Part shown: positions 17,335 through 26,007 of the stretch, one piece after another | How the letters are laid out: every line of letters starts with the position of its first letter | Position numbering within the stretch: the first letter of the stretch is position 1 | Source of the DNA: Yoonia sp. | GTDB taxonomy: Bacteria > Pseudomonadota > Alphaproteobacteria > Rhodobacterales > Rhodobacteraceae | Direction: 5' to 3' | DNA length: 64,000 nucleotides | Assembly: GCA_029252195.1 (NCBI GenBank) | Contig: JAQXBV010000028.1 | Span: 1 to 64,000, forward strand | Translations under genes and position numbers: made by a program | The notes under the pieces: generated by a model | Seen by the model: only the letters and a program-made list of their open reading frames with translations | Told to the model about the DNA's origin: nothing | Database searches by the model: none

Positions 17335-19058
17335 GCGGGTCTCTCCTGCGCAGAAGGGATCAATTCGACGGTGAATATAGCACCGCCTTCCGCGAGATTG
17401 CGACCTCGAATTGCGCCGCCAAAGCTTTGCACAAGCCCATAAGAAATACTCAGGCCAAGCCCCATCCCCTCGGCAGCACCCACGGCCTTGGTCGAATAAA
17501 ACGGATCAAAAATCTTTTCCGGCTCTTTGATCCCCGGCCCTGTATCTCGCACAGAAATTGTCGTTTTTTCAGTGCCTTGCACCACGTCTATGGTCAATAC
17601 TTTTGGATCCGAGGCAGCCATAGCATCTATCGCATTGGCCGCCAGATTGAGCACAACCTGCTGCAAACGAACCTCGCCACCGCGCACGATCACATCACTC
17701 GGGCGCATCCATTCAACCGCAACACCCGCCTCGGCAATCTTTGGCCCCAAAAGCTCGAGCACCGCATCCACCACCTTGCCAATATCCACGTTTGTGAAAG
17801 GCTCGACCTCTTGGCGGGAAAAGGCACGCAGGTTGCGAATGATGCGGCCCATCCGATGCGCAAGCTCGGAAATACGGCCGAGGTTCTGCGCTGCCACATC
17901 CGTATTGCCGCGCTCCAGAAACCCGACCCCGTTTTCGGCAAACGACTGGATCGCCATAAGCGGCTGGTTAAGTTCATGACTGATCCCCGCCGACATCTGG
18001 CCCAAGGCCGACAGCTTTCCAGCCTGCACCAGATCGGCCTGCGCTTTGGTCAATTGGGCCTCTGCGGCGCGGCGCTCGGCCACTTCGCGGCGCAAATCCG
18101 TGTTCGCCTCCAGCAATTGTGCCGTACGGCTTTTGACGCGGGTTTCAAGTTTGGCATTGGCCTCTGACAAGGTGCGCCTGCGCTGCGTGGCCAAAAACAG
18201 GATCGCGCCAAAGGCAAGGCAAAGCGCGCCCACCGCCGCCGCTTGCAAGAACGCCAACTGGCGGGCAGGCGCAGTGTCGATCATGATCTCGCCGCGCATC
18301 GCGATGACAGGCAGCTCTTGGGTCAGATGCAGCGCCTGTCGCGGCAAATAGCGCCCGCCGTCGACGTGCCAGACATCAAATTCGCGCACCTGACGTGCGT
18401 CGTAGCCCACAAAGGACCCTTCCAGCACCGAGGACAAAACCATTTCCGAGCGCGACGCGACAAAAACAACGCCGTCCGCATCCGTGAAAAACAAAACCGC
18501 CGCACCAGCGCGCCAGACAACCTCGACCGCCTCGACGCCTGCGGCCACCAGTACGGCCCCGATCACAGGCCCGTTTTCGGCAAAGACAGGGGCCGCGAAA
18601 ACAAACATGCGCTCGCCCGACCCCGCCCGCAGCATATGGTCCACACCCAAGGCGCCATCAAGGGCACGCTCAAAATGCGCACGGCCCTGCAATGACGCAC
18701 GGTCCGCCCCCAAAGTGGCGGCCAATATCTGGCCTGACGCATCCAAGAGCGCAATTTCCAACGCCCCCGTTTTATCCGCAATGCGTTGTAAGACGGGCTC
18801 AACTGCTGTGGGATCATCTAATTTGTGCAAGACGTCCAGCACAAGCGGATGGTCGGCTGTCAACACGGCCAACTCGCGAAACCGCGCGAGTTCGCCCACC
18901 AAACTGTCTGCAGCCAAAGCCAGATCCGACTCGGCCCGCTTATCCAGTTGCGCAAGGCCCGCGCCGAAACCGTAAAACCAGACGCCCATGACCAATACGG
19001 CGATGCTCACCAGATAGGCGATAATTCCGATCAAACTGTTCCGGTAGGTGGCTGTCAT
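17331..19058 (-). CDS. dctB: C4-dicarboxylate sensor histidine kinase (DctB type)
   Basis: The product has an N-terminal membrane helix (SLIGIIAYLVSIAVLVMGVW), a periplasmic sensor domain of about 240 residues of the DctB/Cache type, and a second helix (AAVGALCLAFGAILFLA). A coiled coil rich in Ala, Arg and Glu follows, then the kinase core with the phospho-histidine in GISHELNQPLMAIQSFAEN and ATP-binding motifs VVLNLAANAIDAM, RDTGPGI and GMGLGLSISYGLV. It should sense dicarboxylates and phosphorylate the adjacent DctD. The start MTATYRN at 19058 places the helix close to the N-terminus; ATG at 19088 is also possible. No strong ribosome site decides. Confidence 0.92.
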   Translation of the reverse strand: MTATYRNSLIGIIAYLVSIAVLVMGVWFYGFGAGLAQLDKRAESDLALAADSLVGELARFRELAVLTADHPLVLDVLHKLDDPTAVEPVLQRIADKTGALEIALLDASGQILAATLGADRASLQGRAHFERALDGALGVDHMLRAGSGERMFVFAAPVFAENGPVIGAVLVAAGVEAVEVVWRAGAAVLFFTDADGVVFVASRSEMVLSSVLEGSFVGYDARQVREFDVWHVDGGRYLPRQALHLTQELPVIAMRGEIMIDTAPARQLAFLQAAAVGALCLAFGAILFLATQRRRTLSEANAKLETRVKSRTAQLLEANTDLRREVAERRAAEAQLTKAQADLVQAGKLSALGQMSAGISHELNQPLMAIQSFAENGVGFLERGNTDVAAQNLGRISELAHRMGRIIRNLRAFSRQEVEPFTNVDIGKVVDAVLELLGPKIAEAGVAVEWMRPSDVIVRGGEVRLQQVVLNLAANAIDAMAASDPKVLTIDVVQGTEKTTISVRDTGPGIKEPEKIFDPFYSTKAVGAAEGMGLGLSISYGLVQSFGGAIRGRNLAEGGAIFTVELIPSAQERPA

Positions 19059-19118
19059 GGGGGTAAGTTTAGCTGCGACATCTTGCATTGACCAGCGAGG
19101 CTCGCCAAAGATTGCGCC

Positions 19119-20282
19119 ATGGACCATTTCGCGCAAAACCCCAAAGACCCCGTCTTCGTGCAAGACCCCTACCCGTTTTACGAGCGGTGCCGCACCGCTG
19201 GTGACCTGTTCTTTTGGGACGATTATCTAATGGCCTGTACGGTCAGCTATGCGGCCACTCAAGCTGCGCTGCGCGACAAACGCATGGGCCGCGAATGCCC
19301 GCCCGAATTTGCGCCAACCATTCCAGAGGCGCTCGCCCCATTTTACGCCATCGAGTCAAACTCGATGCTTGAGCTGGAACCACCGCGCCACACCCGCTTG
19401 CGCAGTCTTGTGCTGCGCGCCTTCACCAGCCGCACGATTGCCGCCCTCGCGCCCGATATCGCGGACCTGTGCAACAACGCCATCGACGCTTTCCCGTCCG
19501 CGCCCTTTGATCTGCTGACCGCCTATGCGCAGCCTGTGCCAGTGCGCATTATCTCCCGCCTCTTGAGCGTTCCCGAATCCAATAGCGACGATCTTTTGCG
19601 CTGGTCCAACGCCATGGTCGCCATGTATCAGGCCCGCCGCACGCCCCAGATCGAGGCCGATGCCGTCGCCGCAACAAAGGCCTTTAGCGCCTATATTCGT
19701 GATTACATCGGACACAAACGTAAAAATCCAGGCAATGACCTCATTTCAACTCTTATTGCGGCCAATGAAGCGGGCGATAAGCTGACCGAAGACGAGCTCA
19801 TAACCACCTGTATTTTGCTCCTCAATGCAGGTCACGAGGCCACCGTGCACACCCTTGGCAATGGCGTGAAGACCCTGCTGGAAATCGGGCACAGGACCAT
19901 CTCGCCTTTGGTCGTCGAAGAGGTCATTCGCCACGACCCGCCGCTGCATATGTTCACCCGCTATGTCTATGAGGATATGGAGTTTTACGGCCACGCTCTC
20001 AAGCGCGGGGACCAGATCGGCTGTCTTCTCGCAGCCGCCAATCGCGACCCTGCGGCCTATGCCAACCCGACGCGGTTCGACCCAGCGCGCGACGGGCCGA
20101 AGAACGCCAGTTTCGGCGGCGGCATCCACTTTTGCGTGGGCGCCCCTCTGGCGCGACTGGAGCTGCAAATCGCACTTGAAACGCTCTTCACCCGCCGCCC
20201 AGACTTGCGCCTCTCAACGCCGCCAAAATACGCCGACGTTTACCATTTCCACGGGTTAGAGCGGCTCATGGTGCAGGTCTAA
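19119..20282 (+). CDS. Cytochrome P450
   Basis: The 387-residue soluble P450 has the oxygen-binding I-helix (LNAGHEATVHTLGNG, with E where many have E/D-T), the K-helix ExxR in VVEEVIRHDPPLH, and the heme loop FGGGIHFCVGAPLARLE whose cysteine is the iron ligand. Length and motifs fit bacterial class I enzymes fed by ferredoxin and a reductase; no partner lies next to it. It begins MDHFAQNPKDPVFVQDPYPFYE, a normal N-terminus, and is divergent from dctB. The substrate is unknown. Confidence 0.93.
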   Translation: MDHFAQNPKDPVFVQDPYPFYERCRTAGDLFFWDDYLMACTVSYAATQAALRDKRMGRECPPEFAPTIPEALAPFYAIESNSMLELEPPRHTRLRSLVLRAFTSRTIAALAPDIADLCNNAIDAFPSAPFDLLTAYAQPVPVRIISRLLSVPESNSDDLLRWSNAMVAMYQARRTPQIEADAVAATKAFSAYIRDYIGHKRKNPGNDLISTLIAANEAGDKLTEDELITTCILLLNAGHEATVHTLGNGVKTLLEIGHRTISPLVVEEVIRHDPPLHMFTRYVYEDMEFYGHALKRGDQIGCLLAAANRDPAAYANPTRFDPARDGPKNASFGGGIHFCVGAPLARLELQIALETLFTRRPDLRLSTPPKYADVYHFHGLERLMVQV

Positions 20283-20292
20283 ATCGCCAAAT

Positions 20293-20754
20293 CTAAATCG
20301 GTAATGCAATCGTCGATTTGATCTCTTCCATCGAGAGCAAAGCCGTCACGTTGAACACCTTCACTTCTGAAATCAGCGCCTGATAGAACGTGTCATAAGC
20401 CTGCGCATTCTGCACCCGCACCTTGAGGATATAGTCGATATCCCCCGCCAATCGGTGCGCCTCTTGCACTTCGGCCCGCGCCATCAAGGCTGCCAAAAAC
20501 CGCTCTTGCCAGTCTTTGTCATGCTCGGACGTGCGGATCAGCACAAAGAAGCAAGCCTCAAATCCGAGTGCATCGGCATCCAGCATCACTGTCTGTTGGC
20601 CAATGATCCCCGCCTCGCGCATTTTGCGAATCCGGTTCCATACAGGCGTCTTACTTGACCCCACGACGCGCGCGATTTCGTCCAAAGATTGCGCCGCATC
20701 GGCCTGCATCGCCCGTAAAATCTTCCGATCCATCTCGTCTATCCGCACCGACAT
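20293..20754 (-). CDS. Lrp/AsnC-family transcriptional regulator
   Basis: The 153-residue protein has an N-terminal winged helix-turn-helix (DEMDRKILRAMQADAAQSLDEIARVVG, then SKTPVWNRIRKM) and a C-terminal ligand-binding RAM domain (residues 65-150, EVQEAHRLAGDIDYILKVRV). It is divergent from the sulfate-assimilation operon, and two palindromic sites lie in the shared 138-bp region. It is therefore probably the operon's regulator and autoregulated. In other alphaproteobacteria such Lrp proteins beside cys genes respond to sulfur compounds, but the effector here is not known. Confidence 0.9.
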   Translation of the reverse strand: MSVRIDEMDRKILRAMQADAAQSLDEIARVVGSSKTPVWNRIRKMREAGIIGQQTVMLDADALGFEACFFVLIRTSEHDKDWQERFLAALMARAEVQEAHRLAGDIDYILKVRVQNAQAYDTFYQALISEVKVFNVTALLSMEEIKSTIALPI

Positions 20755-20804
20755 TCTATTTTCCCCGTTCCTTTGGAAGAATCATACTGATTTGCACAGC
20801 TAGC

Positions 20805-20860
20805 CAAACATATGTCCTTACCTAACCCCGATAGCCTGCCAAATCCAGAACATATGTTCT
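20805..20860. promoter_or_regulatory. Paired palindromic operators between the Lrp gene and the cys operon
   Basis: A perfect 14-bp palindrome AGAACATATGTTCT lies at 20847-20860. A second copy matching at 11 of 14 bases, CAAACATATGTCCT, lies at 20805-20818. Their centres are 42 bp apart, four helical turns, as expected for an Lrp octamer wrapping DNA. TTACCT (20818) and AGGTAA (20867) also form an inverted pair around them. Confidence 0.6.
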
Positions 20861-20892
20861 ATATTGAGGTAAGAATTTAGAGGAGACGGACT

Positions 20893-21933
20893 ATGAAGCA
20901 CTTTCCAATCTTTCTTGCGGTCGAAAACAAGCGCATCGTTTTGTCAGGCGGCGGCGACGCGGCCCTTGCGAAATTGCGCCTTTTGATGAAGACGGAAGCC
21001 AAGATCTGTGTCTTCACCGAAAACGCCGCCCCCGAAATCCATTTCTGGGCTGCCGACGGCAAGCTGACCCTCACCCAACGCGCCCTGACGCCAGGCGACG
21101 TGACAGGCGCGGTCCTTTTCTATGCCGCCGATGAGGACGCTGTTGAGGACGCCCGCACCGCCGCCATCGCCGAAACCGAGGGCGCGCTCGTGAACATCGT
21201 TGATAACCTCGCCGACAGCGCCTTCATCACCCCCGCCATCGTTGACCGCGACCCTGTGACCGTAGCCATCGGCACCGAAGGCGCCGCCCCCGTCCTCGCC
21301 CGCGCCATCAAGGCTGATCTGGAAGAGGCTCTGCCCGCCGCGCTCGGCATTCTTGCGAAAACCGGCAAGTCCTTCCGCCACGCCGTTGACGTGCTGCCCA
21401 TGGGCTCAAAACGCCGCGCCTTCTGGTCGGAATTCTATTTCAGCGCAGGCCCCGCAGCATTGGACGCCCACGGCGAAGCGGGTATCCATCCCGGCCTCGA
21501 AGCACTCCTCGACAAACACATCATGACCGCCCCCAAGGCTGGCCATGTCGATTTCGTAGGTTCCGGCACGGGCGACGCGGAGCTCCTGACGCTGAAGGCC
21601 CGCAAGGCCATCGACAAGGCTGACGTCATCATCCACGACGACCGCGTGACGGTTGAGGTTCTGGAATTGGCCCGCCGCGAGGCCACCATCATCGACGCAG
21701 GGTCCGACGACGCGGCAGCCTTGGTGATCGCCCATGTTGCTACAGGAGCGCATGTCGTGCGCCTCAAGCATGGCGACGGCCGCGTCAACGCCGAGGCAGC
21801 AACCATTCTCGCGGCGGGCGTATCGACTGCCTTTATCGCAGGCATTTGCGCGCCAGATGCGGCACAAATCATTCCATTCCCAGTCCAGACGCGCAATTTC
21901 GCATCCCCATTTCTCGCTTCGGAGGCCATCTGA
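20893..21933 (+). CDS. cysG: Siroheme synthase, CysG-like with a shortened methyltransferase part
   Basis: Residues 1-200 form the precorrin-2 dehydrogenase/sirohydrochlorin ferrochelatase half: NAD-binding IVLSGGGDAALAKLRLL, LVNIVDNLADSAFITPAIVDR, and IGTEGAAPVLARAIK. Residues 215-320 resemble only the first half of the uroporphyrinogen III methyltransferase domain (HVDFVGSGTGDAELLTLKA; VVRLKHGDGRVNAEAATILA). The chain stops at 346 where full CysG has about 460. The second SAM-binding half is missing, so methylation probably comes from a separate CobA. The product, siroheme, is needed by the CysI two genes downstream. AGAGGAG precedes the start. Confidence 0.88.
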   Translation: MKHFPIFLAVENKRIVLSGGGDAALAKLRLLMKTEAKICVFTENAAPEIHFWAADGKLTLTQRALTPGDVTGAVLFYAADEDAVEDARTAAIAETEGALVNIVDNLADSAFITPAIVDRDPVTVAIGTEGAAPVLARAIKADLEEALPAALGILAKTGKSFRHAVDVLPMGSKRRAFWSEFYFSAGPAALDAHGEAGIHPGLEALLDKHIMTAPKAGHVDFVGSGTGDAELLTLKARKAIDKADVIIHDDRVTVEVLELARREATIIDAGSDDAAALVIAHVATGAHVVRLKHGDGRVNAEAATILAAGVSTAFIAGICAPDAAQIIPFPVQTRNFASPFLASEAI

Positions 21934-22229
21934 TGTCCCGTACTTTTACACCCAAGGTCATCACGGCTAACGCCCTTCTTGAAGGCGACGCGATCTGGTT
22001 TACCGAAGACGACACATGGACCCGCAACATCGCAGAGGCCGAGTTGATCACCGATGAGGCCCACGGCGACCTCCGCTTGCTTGAAGCGAAAGCGGACCAA
22101 GGCATCGTGGTTGGCGTCTACCTCGCGGAGGCAAAGCCGACAGACAAAGGCCCCGCGCCGACCCACTTTCGCGAGGCCTTCCGGACCCGCGGTCCATCCA
22201 ACTACGCACACGGCAAGCAAGAGGTTTAA
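21933..22229 (+). CDS. DUF2849 protein of the sulfate-assimilation operon
   Basis: The 98-residue product begins MSRTFTPKVITANALLEGDAIWFT, and its ATG overlaps the cysG stop by one base. The family is small and found almost only between cysG and cysI in alphaproteobacteria. The function has not been worked out; its placement suggests a part in siroheme insertion or control of sulfite reductase. No signal peptide, cysteine or membrane segment is seen. Confidence 0.85.
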   Translation: MSRTFTPKVITANALLEGDAIWFTEDDTWTRNIAEAELITDEAHGDLRLLEAKADQGIVVGVYLAEAKPTDKGPAPTHFREAFRTRGPSNYAHGKQEV

Positions 22230-22231
22230 TC

Positions 22232-23902
22232 ATGTATGTTTACAATGACTTCGACGAGGGCTTTGTCCGCGAGCGCGTCGCCCAATTTCGCGCCCAAGTC
22301 GAACGCCGCATCGACGGTTCGCTGACCGAGGACGAGTTCAAACCCTTTCGCCTGATGAACGGTCTTTACCTGCAATTACACGCCTACATGCTACGCGTCG
22401 CTGTCCCTTACGGCACACTCAATTCCGCGCAAATGACCCAGCTTGCCCACCTCGCCGACACCTATGACAAGGGCTACGGCCACTTCACCACACGCCAGAA
22501 CATCCAGTACAACTGGCCCGAACTCCGCGATGTGCCTGACATGCTGTCAGACCTCGCTGACGTCGGCATGCACGCGATCCAGACCTCTGGTAACACGATC
22601 CGCAACGTGACCGCCGATCATTTCGCAGGCGCTGCAAAAGACGAGGTCGAAGATCCGCGCCCCATCGCCGAACTCTTGCGCCAATGGTCCACCGATCACC
22701 CCGAATTCCAAGGTCTGCCGCGCAAATTCAAGATCGCCGTGACAGGATGTGAAGCCGACCGCGCCGTGATCCGCGCCCATGACATCGGTATCCAAGTTGT
22801 GCGCAACAAAGCTGGCGAAATCGGTTACAAAGTTATCGTTGGCGGCGGTCTTGGCCGCACACCGATGATTGGCAAGGTGCTCAATGACTTCGTCTCAAAG
22901 GCCGATTTGCTACCCTATTGCGAGGCCATTGTGAGCGTCTATAACCTGCTAGGTCGGCGCGATAACAAATATAAAGCACGCATCAAAATCACGCTGCACG
23001 AGAACGGGATTGAGAAAATCCAAGACTTAGTGAATGCACGTTTCGAACAGATTCAGCCCGTTTTTGCCGGTGTTGATCCCCAATGCCTTGCAGAAATCGA
23101 ACATGCATTTGCTCCGCCCCTGTTCAAGACAGCCTCAACAGACGGCTATGAGGCCGCACGCCTCGCAAACCCCGCCTTCCGTTCTTGGACCGACACAAAC
23201 CTCGCTGACCACCGCGCGGACGACTATGCCATTGTGTCGATCTCGATCAAAAAGCAAGGCGCCACTCCGGGCGACGCGACCTCCGAGCAAATGCGCGTCA
23301 TGGCGGACCTTGCAGCCAAATACGGCCACGACGAGTTGCGCATCAGCCACGAGCAAAACGTGATCCTGCCGCATGTCCACAAGTCCGACCTTCACGCAAT
23401 CTACACCGCCCTGCGCGACGTAGACCTAGCCACTGCAAACATCGGCCTGATCAGCGACATCATCGCCTGCCCCGGCATGGATTATTGCGCGCTGGCCACC
23501 GCCCGCTCGATCCCCGTCGCCCAAGAGATTGCCACCCGTTTCGATGAACTCAAACTGGAGCATGAAATCGGGGCCCTCAAGATCAAAATCTCGGGCTGCA
23601 TCAATGCCTGCGGCCACCACCATGTCGGCCACATCGGCATTCTGGGGCTGGATCGCGCTGGCGTCGAGAACTACCAGATCACCCTTGGAGGCGACGGCAC
23701 AGAGACAACAACAATCGGCGAGCGCGCAGGCCCCGGCTTTGGCGCCGACGAAATTGTGCCCGCCATTGAGCGGCTCGTTCTGGGTTATCTTGATCTGCGA
23801 ATGTGTAAGGAAGAAACTTTCCTGCATGCGTATCGCCGCCTTGGCGCGGCGCCATTCAAAGACATTCTCTACCCAGAAAAGGCGCAGAAAAATGCCGCGT
23901 AA
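22232..23902 (+). CDS. cysI: Assimilatory sulfite reductase hemoprotein (nitrite/sulfite reductase family)
   Basis: The 556-residue enzyme reduces sulfite to sulfide with six electrons. It has the duplicated ferredoxin-like domains of the family, with GHFTTRQNIQYNW near residue 85. The siroheme/4Fe-4S cysteines lie at ACPGMDYCALA and SGCINACGHHHVGHIG near residues 412-460, spaced C-X5-C and C-X3-C. No CysJ flavoprotein is present in the operon, but a ferredoxin-NADP reductase ends it, so electrons likely come through ferredoxin. The gene follows the DUF2849 gene by 2 bp. Confidence 0.95.
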   Translation: MYVYNDFDEGFVRERVAQFRAQVERRIDGSLTEDEFKPFRLMNGLYLQLHAYMLRVAVPYGTLNSAQMTQLAHLADTYDKGYGHFTTRQNIQYNWPELRDVPDMLSDLADVGMHAIQTSGNTIRNVTADHFAGAAKDEVEDPRPIAELLRQWSTDHPEFQGLPRKFKIAVTGCEADRAVIRAHDIGIQVVRNKAGEIGYKVIVGGGLGRTPMIGKVLNDFVSKADLLPYCEAIVSVYNLLGRRDNKYKARIKITLHENGIEKIQDLVNARFEQIQPVFAGVDPQCLAEIEHAFAPPLFKTASTDGYEAARLANPAFRSWTDTNLADHRADDYAIVSISIKKQGATPGDATSEQMRVMADLAAKYGHDELRISHEQNVILPHVHKSDLHAIYTALRDVDLATANIGLISDIIACPGMDYCALATARSIPVAQEIATRFDELKLEHEIGALKIKISGCINACGHHHVGHIGILGLDRAGVENYQITLGGDGTETTTIGERAGPGFGADEIVPAIERLVLGYLDLRMCKEETFLHAYRRLGAAPFKDILYPEKAQKNAA

Positions 23903-24611
23903 AGAACTCGCCGAACGCCGCAACCTGTTGCACCGCAAATCTGACGCGCAAACCATTCTGCGCCACGCCCTTGATGACCTGCACATCGGCCCCGTGGCCG
24001 TTGTTTCCAGCTTTGGCGCGGAAAGCGTCGTGTTGTTGCACATGGTCTCAGAGATCGACAAAAATGCGCCTGTGGTTTTTATCGACACCGAAATGCTCTT
24101 CGATGAAACCCTGAAATATCAAAAGGATGTTGCGATCAAGCTTGAGCTCACGGATATCCGCGTTATCACGCCAAACCGTGACGCGATGCTGAAAAACGAC
24201 GTGGACGGTCTGCTGCATCAAGCCGATACCGACGCCTGCTGCCACCTGCGCAAGGTCAAGCCACTCGAAGATGCTTTGGCGGAGTTTGGTGGCTGGATCA
24301 CAGGCCGCAAGCGGTTCCAATCTGGCAGCCGCGCGGATATTCCGCACTTTGAGAAAGACGCCCGCAAGATCAAGATCAACCCGCTGGCGACATGGAGCCG
24401 CGACGATATTGCCGCCTATATCACCAAGCACAAGCTGCCGCGTCACCCGCTTGTCGCGAAGGGCTATCCGTCCATCGGCTGCATGCCCTGCACGACCCGC
24501 GTGAGCGCGCATGAAGACCCGCGCGCGGGGCGTTGGCAAGGTCAGGACAAAACCGAATGCGGCATTCATTTTCAGGACGGCAAGATCGTCAAACAAGGAG
24601 TCGCCGCATGA
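23892..24611 (+). CDS. cysH: Adenylyl-sulfate (APS) reductase, assimilatory
   Basis: The start MPRKELAERR lies inside the end of cysI, an 11-bp overlap. The 239-residue product has the PP-loop-like SSFGAESVVLLHMV, ITGRKRFQSGSRADIPHFE, and the catalytic C-terminal ECGIHF. The cysteine pairs ACCHLRK and GCMPCTT mark the 4Fe-4S form, which reduces APS rather than PAPS. It therefore makes sulfite from APS directly, feeding CysI. Cytoplasmic; the electron donor is usually thioredoxin. Confidence 0.94.
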   Translation: MPRKELAERRNLLHRKSDAQTILRHALDDLHIGPVAVVSSFGAESVVLLHMVSEIDKNAPVVFIDTEMLFDETLKYQKDVAIKLELTDIRVITPNRDAMLKNDVDGLLHQADTDACCHLRKVKPLEDALAEFGGWITGRKRFQSGSRADIPHFEKDARKIKINPLATWSRDDIAAYITKHKLPRHPLVAKGYPSIGCMPCTTRVSAHEDPRAGRWQGQDKTECGIHFQDGKIVKQGVAA

Positions 24612-25018
24612 GCGTGATTGTCACCGATAAAGGGTTTGCCGCCGACGATTGGGCGCATGGATTCCGGGCCGCCGACACCAGCCCGGCCAACGATTGCGCC
24701 TGCGCGGTTGATCTGTCCTCGGACACAGCACCTGATGCGCTGGATAAACACGTCAGCGCACCGATGATCCGTATCGACTTCCCAAGTTCAGCCGACGGGC
24801 GCGGCTTTACCCTTGCCGCGGTGCTACGCCGTGCAGGGTTCACGGGACGGTTGCGCGCGCGCGGCCATGTGCTCGCAGATCAATACGCGATGGCGCGGCG
24901 GTCCGGCTTTGACGAGGTCGAAATCGACGCCACCCTTGCCGCCCGCCAACACGAGGCCCAATGGCTTGCCCGTGCAAACTGGCAATCGCACAACTATCAG
25001 GCGAGACTTCGCGGCTAA
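24608..25018 (+). CDS. DUF934 protein of the sulfate-assimilation operon
   Basis: The ATG overlaps the cysH stop (ATGA), so translation is coupled. The 136-residue protein has the family core SSADGRGFTLAAVLRRAGF, LRARGHVLADQYAMARRSGFDEVEID. DUF934 proteins accompany sulfite reductase in many proteobacteria and are thought to take part in sulfite reduction or its regulation. Their biochemical role is not established. No redox motif is visible. Confidence 0.88.
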   Translation: MSVIVTDKGFAADDWAHGFRAADTSPANDCACAVDLSSDTAPDALDKHVSAPMIRIDFPSSADGRGFTLAAVLRRAGFTGRLRARGHVLADQYAMARRSGFDEVEIDATLAARQHEAQWLARANWQSHNYQARLRG

Positions 25019-25084
25019 GGCTTCCCCTGATCCAGATCAATGATTAAACGGAGGGCGGCCCCTATCAGGGTCGCCGATGGAATT

Positions 25085-25933
25085 ATGACAGAGCAAAAAC
25101 CAGTGAATATCGAAACCGCCGCCAAAGTACCCGCCCTGCCCGATGCGCAGACCGTGACCGCCGTGTCCCATTACACCAACACCCTGTTCAGCTTTCGGGT
25201 GACACGTCCTGCGTCGTTGCGGTTTCGTTCGGGCGAGTTTGTCATGATCGGCCTGATGGGCGACCCTGACCCCAAAACAGGCAAACAGCGCCCCCTGCTG
25301 CGTGCCTATTCCATTGCATCTCCGTCGTGGGACGAGGAATTGGAATTCTACTCGATCAAGGTCCAAGACGGCCCGCTGACGTCGAAATTGCAACACCTCA
25401 AGGTCGGCGACGAGATCATTCTTAAGCCAAAGCCCGTTGGCACCCTCGTGCACGACGCGCTTTTGCCGGGAAAGCGGCTCTATTTCTTCTCGACGGGCAC
25501 AGGTTTTGCACCATTCGCGTCCTTGCTGCGCGAGCCCGACACTTACGAGAAATACGACGAGGTGATCATCACACATACTTGTCGCGATGTGGCAGATCTG
25601 ACTTACGGGCGCGACTTGATCGAAAACCTCAAACACGACGAGATGATGATCGAACTTTTGGGAGCAGAGAACCTCGCCAAGATCCGCTACTACCCGACCA
25701 CAACGCGCGAGCAGTCACCCAAGATGGGTCGCATCACGGCACTGATCGAGAACGGGGAGCTTTTCGCCGATCTCGGCGTGCCTGCGCTCAACCCAGAAAC
25801 CGACCGTGCCATGGTCTGTGGCAGCCTTGCCTTCAACCTCGACATCAAGGCGTTGATGGAGAAAGCGGGCCTGCATGAGGGTGCCAACTCCGAGCCGGGC
25901 CAGTTTGTGATCGAGAAAGCTTTCGTCGGTTAA
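25085..25933 (+). CDS. fpr: Ferredoxin-NADP reductase
   Basis: The 282-residue flavoprotein has an N-terminal FAD barrel (FRSGEFVMIGL, RPLLRAYSIASPSWDEELEFY with the RxYS motif) and a C-terminal NADP domain (FFSTGTGFAPFASLLREPDTY; MVCGSLAF). The tail ends GQFVIEKAFVG as in bacterial subclass I FPR. It passes electrons between NADPH and ferredoxin or flavodoxin and, in this setting, probably supports sulfite reductase. Start MTEQKPVNIE at 25085 is preferred to one 15 codons upstream. It is 66 bp after the DUF934 gene and followed by a strong terminator. Confidence 0.94.
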   Translation: MTEQKPVNIETAAKVPALPDAQTVTAVSHYTNTLFSFRVTRPASLRFRSGEFVMIGLMGDPDPKTGKQRPLLRAYSIASPSWDEELEFYSIKVQDGPLTSKLQHLKVGDEIILKPKPVGTLVHDALLPGKRLYFFSTGTGFAPFASLLREPDTYEKYDEVIITHTCRDVADLTYGRDLIENLKHDEMMIELLGAENLAKIRYYPTTTREQSPKMGRITALIENGELFADLGVPALNPETDRAMVCGSLAFNLDIKALMEKAGLHEGANSEPGQFVIEKAFVG

Positions 25934-25955
25934 ACGACCGACACCGCAAAGAAAA

Positions 25956-25983
25956 AGGGCCGCGCCAGTGATGACGCGGCCCT
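25956..25983. terminator. Bidirectional terminator after fpr
   Basis: AGGGCCGCG (25956-25964) pairs with CGCGGCCCT (25975-25983), with GAAAAA on the left and TTGTTTG on the right. It can serve both fpr and the convergent Ala/Glu-repeat gene. Confidence 0.85.
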
Positions 25984-26007
25984 TTGTTTGTGCAAGGTAG
26001 CGCGGGC

